A DNA stretch of 40,112 nt from Muribaculaceae bacterium. GTDB taxonomy: Bacteria; Bacteroidota; Bacteroidia; Bacteroidales; Muribaculaceae. Positions 34,162 to 40,112 of this stretch are shown one piece after another; within the stretch, counting starts at the first letter, position 1; every line of letters begins with the position of its first letter. The translations under genes and the position numbers were made by a program. The notes under the pieces are model-generated. The model was not told where the DNA came from, ran no database searches, and saw nothing but the letters and a program-made list of their open reading frames with translations. Where the stretch lies: assembly GCA_017618355.1 (NCBI GenBank), contig JAFZUL010000121.1:1-40112 (forward strand), read 5' to 3'.

Positions 34162-36030
34162 ATGAAAAAAGTCATATTTCTATTATTCTTTTTGTTATCA
34201 GCATTGTATTCCTTTGCTAATTATACTTTATCTTATAATGGAGAGAAAGTAGTTTACGATATCTATGGCGAAGGTTTCGGTCATATAATTGAAAGACAAA
34301 AGAAATCTGAATGCCCATGGGGACTATTTGTTCATCGTTACGATAATTTATTAAAAAACAGAAATGTCAAGATTCTTATTTATAATGCAAATAAACCCAA
34401 GAAAGAAGCAAAAAAAATAGAAATTGAGGTTGAGTTCTTTGGTGATGCCAAGAACGGCAGGTTGATCAATTCTTCCAAAACTTTGCATTTTGTGGAGGAC
34501 TCAGTTGATGTGGTTAAATACGACTTTACGGTGCCAGATAACTGCACTAGCGGAGGCATTCACATCTATTACCATATTCTCAATGAAAGAGATAAGAATA
34601 GTGCTGAATATATTTACATTCACGAAGAATTTACTGTCTCTGAACCTAAAAAGAAACCCTCAGGACATGCCGATAAGTCGCTTGAGAAAAACTCTACCAC
34701 ATGCCCAGTTTGTGATAAAGAGGATACTGGATTGGCTTTTAAATCGATAAAAAGAGACGTGAAAAAACGTTGTGCCAATGATGATGATCATTGGTCTAAG
34801 CGTTTCATGAATGTTAATCTTAAAGACATGATTTATTATGACGATTGGATTAAGACAGGAGCTAAATCTCAGGCCGTTTTAATAGATTTGCAAAAAACTA
34901 ATACATTTACCATTAAAGAGAACTCTTCGGTGCTAATGAGCACAGAGAGTGTTACACTGAAAGCGGGGAAGTTCATAGCAAATGTGAAGCGGAAAATTGA
35001 AGGAAAACCATGGTATAAAATAGAGACGCCCACCTTATTTTTTGGGATTAAGGGAACTATTGTGGCATGTGAGACATCCGAAAAAAAATCTAAGGTGTGG
35101 CTGTTTGCGGGCGAGGTTTCGGTGGATAATAAGAAGACAGGCAAGACTACTGTGCTCAAACCAGGTCAAGTCATAACTTGTGAGGGCAGCACTTCGCAGG
35201 TGAAGAAGTTTAATATTGAGGCTGGCGCCAAGAAGTTCGGCATCTCAATGGATGACATTAAGGAGCACAACCGAAACAACAACGGAGGGGCAACAGATGG
35301 CACCAACAACCCGAATAAAAATACTGGCGGAAAAATCAAGAAATGCAAGATAAAAGGCGTTGAATTTTCGATGATTAAGGTTGAGGGAGGCACGTTCACC
35401 ATGGGTGCGACAAAAGAACAGGGCAGCAACCACAGCAACCAGCGTCCCACCCATAAAGTGACACTATCTACTTATTACATAGGAGAGACCGAGGTCACTC
35501 AAGAGTTGTGGGAAGCTGTGATGGGCAACAACCCGAGCAAGTTCAAGGGTGCCAAACTGCCAGTGGAGAACGTCAGCTGGAATGAGTGCCAGCAGTTCAT
35601 AAGCAAAATCAACCAACTCACAGGCAGGAAGTTCCGTCTGCCCACCGAGGCAGAGTGGGAGTTCGCGGCACGTGGCGGCAAAGCAAGCAAAGGCTACAAG
35701 TTCGCTGGCAGCGACAATGCCGATGCCGTGGCTTGGCATTCTGGTAACAGCAACAACACTACACACAAAGTGGGCACAAAGACCGCCAACGAACTCGGCA
35801 TCTACGACATGTGCGGCAACGTGTGGGAGTGGTGCCAAGACTGGTTTGGCGATTATTCCTCCAGTGCTCAGACTAACCCCAAAGGCGCCTCGTCGGGCAC
35901 CGACCACTTGAACCGTGGCGGCGGATGGTGCCATGAGTCCAAGTTCGCCACTGTCTTCTACCGCGGCACCTCGGGCAAGCCCGACCGCAAAGTCGATAAC
36001 TTAGGTTTCAGACTGGTGCTAGAGCCGTAA
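34162..36030 (+). CDS. Secreted FecR-like/SUMF1-domain protein
   Basis: A signal peptide (about 1-19) precedes an AT-rich N-terminal beta-sandwich-like module (20-170), a CPVC motif (Cys181/Cys184), then a FecR-like domain (about 245-360; TNTFTIKENSSVLMSTESVT, TPTLFFGIKGTIVACE, VLKPGQVITCEG). The C-terminus (about 395-622) is an SUMF1/formylglycine-generating-enzyme fold: GGTFTMGATKEQGS, YYIGETEVTQELWEAVMGNN, FRLPTEAEWEFAARGG, MCGNVWEWCQDWFG, RGGGWCHES, LGFRLV. Only Cys590 of the usual catalytic cysteine pair is seen; the second is replaced within KFATVFYRG, so formylglycine formation is doubtful. It is probably a surface or periplasmic protein. It is a close paralogue of the next gene. Confidence 0.85.
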   Translation: MKKVIFLLFFLLSALYSFANYTLSYNGEKVVYDIYGEGFGHIIERQKKSECPWGLFVHRYDNLLKNRNVKILIYNANKPKKEAKKIEIEVEFFGDAKNGRLINSSKTLHFVEDSVDVVKYDFTVPDNCTSGGIHIYYHILNERDKNSAEYIYIHEEFTVSEPKKKPSGHADKSLEKNSTTCPVCDKEDTGLAFKSIKRDVKKRCANDDDHWSKRFMNVNLKDMIYYDDWIKTGAKSQAVLIDLQKTNTFTIKENSSVLMSTESVTLKAGKFIANVKRKIEGKPWYKIETPTLFFGIKGTIVACETSEKKSKVWLFAGEVSVDNKKTGKTTVLKPGQVITCEGSTSQVKKFNIEAGAKKFGISMDDIKEHNRNNNGGATDGTNNPNKNTGGKIKKCKIKGVEFSMIKVEGGTFTMGATKEQGSNHSNQRPTHKVTLSTYYIGETEVTQELWEAVMGNNPSKFKGAKLPVENVSWNECQQFISKINQLTGRKFRLPTEAEWEFAARGGKASKGYKFAGSDNADAVAWHSGNSNNTTHKVGTKTANELGIYDMCGNVWEWCQDWFGDYSSSAQTNPKGASSGTDHLNRGGGWCHESKFATVFYRGTSGKPDRKVDNLGFRLVLEP

Positions 36031-36087
36031 CTGCTACGTTGGTTTTATGCTCACTTCGTTGGTTAGCTGCGCCTCGCTAGTTTGCCT

Positions 36088-36153
36088 ATTGCCATATCTT
36101 TGTGCGAAAGGTATTGTTTTGCACCTTCTCATTGACGAATTATTAACTGATAA
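36088..36153 (+). promoter_or_regulatory. Duplicated promoter/leader of the second FecR/SUMF1 gene
   Basis: TATCTTTG at 36095-36102 with the following TGCGAAAGGTATTG, CACCTTCTCATTGACGAATT and ATTAACT, nearly matching 34037-34102. No good -33 TTTG is present at 19-20 bp, unlike in the first copy. Confidence 0.65.
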
Positions 36154-36166
36154 AAACATAATTACT

Positions 36167-38902
36167 ATGAAATCAAGAATTAGCTATTTAGCACTAGTGT
36201 TGATGCTTGCAGTGGCATCGATATTGCCGGCGCGCGCCGACGACTACAAGGGCACAATGACCCGCTTGGGCACGAAGATGGAATATTCTTTGTCGGGAGC
36301 GACAGTAACCGACAAAGATGTGTTAACCTTAAAAGAACCTAATGATTTTGTGATAGACATTAAGGGCAAGGTAGAGGTTGGCAGCACCATATCGGCTACT
36401 TTCAAAAAATTGATAGACTACAGTAGAAATGCCAAAGACGTTACAGTTATAATAAGGGCAAGGACAACCGAGGGCAAAAAAACGCTTATAAAACAAAAAG
36501 AGGGCAAGGAATCAGCGACAGCCTCATTTAAGGTTCCCGACAATGTAAAGGAAGTTGAAATATTTATGAATTTTCAAGGTCGAGAGGGAGCTTTCAATTG
36601 TTATGCTACATATAACGTTGTGAAGAAAGGAACTTTGGAGGAAAAGGGAACTCCATCATCAATTAGTGAATCTTTTTCTGAACAAGGCACTGCTGGATTG
36701 ATGAAATATTCGATATCAGGAGGTGAGCAACATCCACATCTCGGCCGAATTATACGTCCAGGAGACAAAATAACCCTGTCATGCTCTGTTGAAAAGTCTA
36801 AAGAAAAAATTAAAACTTTTTTTATTCTTCGCAATAATGGAGATGTCGTGAAGAAAGTTTGGGGAGCAGAGTCAGCATCACTCTCCTATACAGTCCCTGC
36901 TAATATGGAAGGAAATATAGAAGCAGATATTGGTTATATTATCAATGGTATGGAGTACGGTAACAATATTAAAGCATCTTGCTATTGGCAAGTTCTCATC
37001 AACCAATCAGGCACATCCTCAAATGGTGCATCTTTTTCTAGACAAGGCACTAAAGGCTTGATGAAATATTCGATATCAGGAGGTGAGAAACATCCAATAC
37101 TCGACCAAATTATACGTCCAGGAAACACAATAACCCTGTCATGCTCTCTTGAAAAGTCTAAAGAAAAAACTAAAGCTTTTTGCATTCTTCGCAATAATGG
37201 AGATGTCGTGAAGAAAGCAGATGGAGCAAAGTCAGCATCACTCTCCTACACAATCCCTGCTAATATGAAAGGAATTATGACGGCAGATATTGGTTATACT
37301 ATCAATGATAAAGATGACTATAATAATGAAACATATTGCGGTTGGAATATTTCCAACAAATCAGGTGCGACTGGTACGAAACAAGAGGAAAAGTCCACTA
37401 CCCCGAAAGAGTTCAATTGGGATGATGTGGCAGTTGACAACAACTGCATTCATTGTAATAGAGAGTTCGCCAATTATTTCTACGAATTTTTTTATCGGGA
37501 TAATGACGCAGTAACTATGTGCTACCATGATTCAAAGGAAACCAAAAATCCAATACGTTTAAAACTTCCTAACTATCTATATTACAGAGACTATATTATT
37601 ACCAGAGAAAAGATAGCGGATGATGATAGTGAGGGGCATGTATATAAGGGTCTGTGGGAAGGTGAGAATGTGGTGAGTGATGGGGATTTTCCACTATTGG
37701 TGCTTACTCATTGCAATTATTACAACATACTATATTTCTATGAAAACACAATCGCTCTTTTAATGGGGCGTAACGACGATGGCAGCGACCGTTGGAAGTT
37801 GTATAAAGGTCGTGTGGCGGTCATGCATCTGAAGAGTGGCAATAGCAAACAGACCATTGAAATGTCGGAGTGTGTAGCTAAACCCAGTGGCACCACCTAT
37901 ATGCTTGTGGATGACGGCAAAACCTCGCGCGTGTTCTTGCTTGAAGGGAGTATGGAAGTAACGAGCAAAAAGGGCTCCAAGAAGCAGACTCTGACGCCTG
38001 GGCAAGTCGCCACCGTAAGCTCCGATGGAAAGATAAAGACGCAGAAGTTTGACGTGGCGGCGGCAGCCAAGAAATATAACATCACGCTGTCGGGGAAAAA
38101 CGTCCCAAAGAATGGCGGTAATAAAAACAAGAAAGAGCCAGACAACAAGACCCCCGAAAGAAACAGGGGGAATGATGTCGTAAAGAAAGATGACACTGGC
38201 GGAAGAGTCAAGAAATGCAAGATAAAAGGTGTAGAGTTCTCGATGATTAAGGTTGAGGGTGGCACGTTCACCATGGGCGCGACAAAAGAGCAAGGCAGTA
38301 ATAATAGCAACCAGCAACCCACCCATAAAGTGACATTGTCGACCTATTACATAGGAGAGACCGAAGTCACTCAAGAATTGTGGGAGGCTGTGATGGGCAC
38401 CAACCCGAGCAAGTTCAAGGGTGCCAAACTGCCAGTGGAGAACGTCAGTTGGACTGAGTGCCAGCAGTTCATCAGCAAAATCAACCAACTAACAGGCAGG
38501 AAATTCCGTCTGCCTACCGAGGCAGAGTGGGAGTTCGCGGCACGCGGTGGAAAGTCAAGCAAGGGTTGCAAGTTCGCTGGCAGCAACAATGCCGATGCCG
38601 TGGCTTGGCACCAAGGAAACAGCGGCAACAAGACCCATAATGTGGGCACTAAAGCCGCCAACGAGCTTGGTCTCTACGACATGTGCGGCAACGTGTGGGA
38701 GTGGTGCCAAGACTGGTTCGGCAGTTATTCTTCCAGTGCACAGACCAACCCCAAGGGTCCCTCATCGGGCACCGATCACCTGAACCGTGGTGGCGGATGG
38801 TGCCACGAGTCCAAGTTTGCCACTGTATTTTACCGTGGCACTTTAGGCAAACCCGACCGCAAAGTGGACAACCTCGGTTTCCGCTTGGTGCTTGAGCCGT
38901 AA
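36167..38902 (+). CDS. Secreted tandem-repeat FecR-like/SUMF1-domain protein
   Basis: I place the start at ATG 36167 (911 aa), because the signal peptide MKSRISYLALVLMLAVASIL begins there and the upstream in-frame ATG 36047 would translate through the promoter. Module order: a divergent N-terminal beta module (25-150), two near-identical modules of 120-residue period (about 168-285 and 288-401), a CIHC motif (Cys427/430), a FecR-like domain (about 548-650), a Lys/Asn-rich linker, and an SUMF1 domain (about 685-911) with single Cys879 in RGGGWCHES. The SUMF1 part is nearly identical to that of the preceding gene at DNA level, while the N-terminal parts differ. Enzymatic formylglycine formation is unlikely. 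A surface-binding or adhesion role is a guess. Confidence 0.83.
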   Translation: MKSRISYLALVLMLAVASILPARADDYKGTMTRLGTKMEYSLSGATVTDKDVLTLKEPNDFVIDIKGKVEVGSTISATFKKLIDYSRNAKDVTVIIRARTTEGKKTLIKQKEGKESATASFKVPDNVKEVEIFMNFQGREGAFNCYATYNVVKKGTLEEKGTPSSISESFSEQGTAGLMKYSISGGEQHPHLGRIIRPGDKITLSCSVEKSKEKIKTFFILRNNGDVVKKVWGAESASLSYTVPANMEGNIEADIGYIINGMEYGNNIKASCYWQVLINQSGTSSNGASFSRQGTKGLMKYSISGGEKHPILDQIIRPGNTITLSCSLEKSKEKTKAFCILRNNGDVVKKADGAKSASLSYTIPANMKGIMTADIGYTINDKDDYNNETYCGWNISNKSGATGTKQEEKSTTPKEFNWDDVAVDNNCIHCNREFANYFYEFFYRDNDAVTMCYHDSKETKNPIRLKLPNYLYYRDYIITREKIADDDSEGHVYKGLWEGENVVSDGDFPLLVLTHCNYYNILYFYENTIALLMGRNDDGSDRWKLYKGRVAVMHLKSGNSKQTIEMSECVAKPSGTTYMLVDDGKTSRVFLLEGSMEVTSKKGSKKQTLTPGQVATVSSDGKIKTQKFDVAAAAKKYNITLSGKNVPKNGGNKNKKEPDNKTPERNRGNDVVKKDDTGGRVKKCKIKGVEFSMIKVEGGTFTMGATKEQGSNNSNQQPTHKVTLSTYYIGETEVTQELWEAVMGTNPSKFKGAKLPVENVSWTECQQFISKINQLTGRKFRLPTEAEWEFAARGGKSSKGCKFAGSNNADAVAWHQGNSGNKTHNVGTKAANELGLYDMCGNVWEWCQDWFGSYSSSAQTNPKGPSSGTDHLNRGGGWCHESKFATVFYRGTLGKPDRKVDNLGFRLVLEP
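36671..37368 (+). repeat. Two tandem 360-bp coding repeats
   Basis: Unit 1 starts at 36671 and unit 2 at 37031, both with TCTTTTTCT and then a shared CAAGGCAC. Long stretches are identical, for example GATGAAATATTCGATATCAG and TTCTTCGCAATAATGGAGAT. The divergence is spread out, with more change toward the end of each unit, as after a fairly recent in-frame duplication. Confidence 0.9.
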
Positions 38903-39031
38903 GCTAATAAACATTGCCTTCCAAACAATAATTAATAATGGCTAGGTGGCCTTAAGAGTGAAGAAAGAGAACAAAAGAGCCTGATAAGGGCCAAGCTTTC
39001 ATTTGCTTGTTATCATAAGGTAATTAAGAAG
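38903..39031. other. Gap after the second SUMF1 gene
   Basis: An AT-rich stretch with no ORF, promoter consensus or repeat that I can support. It leads to the hairpin at 39032. Confidence 0.4.
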
Positions 39032-39067
39032 GTCAGGTTTCAGAATTCTATTTTTCTGAAATCTGAC
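39032..39067 (+). terminator. Hairpin, probable terminator of the FecR/SUMF1 gene
   Basis: GTCAGGTTTCAGAA and TTCTGAAATCTGAC form a 14-bp stem with one G-U pair, then TTTCGTTTT. It lies 130 bp after the stop at 38902. Confidence 0.65.
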
Positions 39068-39130
39068 TTTCGTTTTCTGTGAAAAATGAAAGTTTAGTTA
39101 TGAAATGCTATACATTAATTAAAAAATTTG

Positions 39131-39138
39131 TACCTTTG
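39131..39138 (+). promoter_or_regulatory. -7 element TACCTTTG before the candidate small RNA
   Basis: An exact TAnnTTTG match. No TTTG is found 19-20 bp upstream, so only the -7 part is supported. Predicted start is near 39144. Confidence 0.5.
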
Positions 39139-39143
39139 CAAGC

Positions 39144-39312
39144 TGATTGGAAAAATGGGCTCTTTTTGTGCCGTCACAATCAATTAAACCCAAATCGGTC
39201 ATTCGTCAGCCTAATGTCCAATTTTGGTCAAATATAAACCGTTATAATGCATAATTGCTGACGCAAAAAGAGTCCGCACTTGGCTCATCGAGCTGTGCAG
39301 ACTCTTTTTTTT
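39144..39312 (+). ncRNA. Candidate structured small RNA, about 170 nt
   Basis: The segment runs from a TACCTTTG box to a strong hairpin with an eight-T tail and contains no ORF. The 5' segment 39157-39180 (GGGCTCTTTTTGTG then CCGTCACAAT) can pair over about 20 bp with 39254-39275 (ATTGCTGACG then CAAAAAGAGTCC), closing most of the RNA into one long hairpin. That second segment also forms the left arm of the terminator with 39295-39307. A long rod with a terminator is reminiscent of 6S-like RNAs, but I see no diagnostic sequence. No plus-strand gene follows, so a leader or riboswitch role is less likely. Confidence 0.45.
39265..39312. terminator. Bidirectional terminator between the small RNA and the FISUMP gene
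   Basis: AAAAAGAGTCCGCAC and GTGCAGACTCTTTTT pair with one G-U. An eight-T tail follows on the plus strand and a five-T tail on the minus strand, so it could end both the plus-strand small RNA and the minus-strand FISUMP gene (stop at 39344). Confidence 0.8.
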
Positions 39313-39343
39313 GACGTTTCATGCGAAGGAGACAGTGCTAATT

Positions 39344-40112
39344 CTATGGCATACGTACTGCACGTACTGTGAAACCGTAGCTTCGGGTGACATTGTTACA
39401 GCCTACAGCTTCGTTCGTGATGTAGTACAGGCTCCAAGCGCTGTTGGGGTATTCGAAAAGCTCGCGCGACCAATAGTATCCCCAAGAGCCAACGTTTTTA
39501 AACTCCCCCTTCCAGCGGTCGCCAGTCGCTGGCAAGAATAACGACGCGCCGTTGCTTGCAGTGAACAACCTACCATTAATACCGTTCTGCGTTGTCCATA
39601 CCCAGGTGCAATTCATATACAACTCCTTAATCTGCGCAAGCGACGGCATGCGCCACTCTGGACCCCAGTTGGCAGTGGCGGCATCGTCCTCAGGGTCAAG
39701 CTCAGTCTTATTATCAGTAAAGCCATTATAGCCAAATTCACTGTTATTACAGTACTTGGTTAACGCGTACGCGTCGGTGCCACCGTTCCACCATTGGTAA
39801 GTGCTCCAGTCATACCATTCCTTTGGCGTGGTCTCGCCCCAGGCGAAGTAGTCGCCGTATTCCTCAGGGCTGTTGGCACCCACGTTCATCGTCGCCCACA
39901 ACGTGCCACTGGGAAGACCTAGGTCAACGTACTCATGCTCTTGCACACGTACTGCACGCACACTTTGACCGACGTAACGATCGCTGTAGTCCCGGAACAC
40001 GCTGCCCGAGTAGAAGTACAGGATATAAGCGTAGTACGGATCGGAGCTGAGGAGCGTACGCGACCAATAGTTGCCAAAAGAGCCAGCAGCTGGCATGAAC
40101 ATCGATGCGCCG
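39344..40112 (-). CDS. FISUMP-repeat surface protein, N-terminal part outside the window
   Basis: The reading frame is open to the right edge of the window, so this is the C-terminal part of a longer protein. It holds the end of one FISUMP domain (GASMFMPAAGSFGNYWSRTL, then GQSVRAVRVQE) and a complete second one, from EYVDLGLPSGTLWATMNVGA through GDYFAWGETTPKEW, EWRMPSLAQIKEL and NGASLFLPATG to YGFTVRAVRMP. FISUMP (Fibrobacter succinogenes major paralogous) domains occur in secreted proteins of Bacteroidetes and Fibrobacteres, with unknown function. The Met at 40102 is internal and is not the real start. Two such domains in tandem match the repeat-built surface proteins upstream. Confidence 0.85.
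   Translation of the reverse strand, partial: GASMFMPAAGSFGNYWSRTLLSSDPYYAYILYFYSGSVFRDYSDRYVGQSVRAVRVQEHEYVDLGLPSGTLWATMNVGANSPEEYGDYFAWGETTPKEWYDWSTYQWWNGGTDAYALTKYCNNSEFGYNGFTDNKTELDPEDDAATANWGPEWRMPSLAQIKELYMNCTWVWTTQNGINGRLFTASNGASLFLPATGDRWKGEFKNVGSWGYYWSRELFEYPNSAWSLYYITNEAVGCNNVTRSYGFTVRAVRMP

Noticed and set aside
33966..34220. An 84-codon reading frame before the first FecR/SUMF1 gene, with a peptide similar to one upstream of the second
   Set aside because: It spans the promoter and overlaps the real gene in another frame. The similarity comes from the duplicated leader DNA.
35359..36028. Active formylglycine-generating enzyme
   Set aside because: One of the two catalytic cysteines is missing and no sulfatase is nearby.
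36047..36166. An in-frame N-terminal extension of the second FecR/SUMF1 gene
   Set aside because: It covers the promoter -7 box and the duplicated leader, and a normal signal peptide begins at ATG 36167.

Overview
This window looks like a chromosomal segment of an anaerobic gut-type Bacteroidales bacterium, most likely Muribaculaceae or Prevotellaceae. Evidence for this: Bacteroidetes-type promoters (TTTG, 19-20 bp, TAnnTTTG) before many genes; few Shine-Dalgarno sites; a C-terminal dockerin of the kind common in these families; FISUMP, SUMF1 and CotH surface proteins; a DcuA/B-type C4-dicarboxylate transporter; and dispersed intergenic repeats. I cannot name the genus from sequence alone.

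Region 1 (1-15978) is a surface or exopolysaccharide locus. It starts with a Wza-type export lipoprotein, a Wzc-type co-polymerase/BY-kinase and a Wzy-like polymerase. An MBOAT acyltransferase with an SGNH partner follows (O-acylation). Next is a minus-strand pair (GT2 glycosyltransferase and a secreted beta-helix protein). The locus continues with a GT4 enzyme, an acyltransferase-3 membrane protein, a radical SAM protein with extra C-terminal cysteines, a second GT4 and a secreted CotH protein ending in a dockerin. No Wzx flippase or priming transferase is visible, so the locus probably continues to the left or uses genes elsewhere.

Region 2 (16001-29700) is mostly housekeeping: YchF, a C69 dipeptidase, a Dcu transporter and an OprO/P-like porin (minus strand), two identical tRNA-Asn genes, then CtpA-like protease overlapping Mfd, and an M24 aminopeptidase (plus strand). 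The gaps hold several repeat families, including short tandem arrays with palindromic cores.

Region 3 (29866-40112) is accessory and the most unusual. It holds a glycyl-radical-activating-type radical SAM protein; an AAA ATPase with a winged-helix-like C-terminus, whose promoter is overlapped by a pair of CACCAAGTGGTG palindromes with a second pair 90 bp upstream; three neighbouring genes that share an ~80-residue N-terminal cassette (Cys4 motif, helix, then a signal-peptide or lipobox segment) but carry different C-termini, one being a TonB-like domain; two large secreted proteins with FecR-like and SUMF1 domains, related by duplication that includes the promoter and leader; a candidate structured small RNA; and a FISUMP-repeat protein cut by the window end. 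The shared N-terminal cassette and the palindrome-controlled ATPase are the best candidates for undescribed biology.
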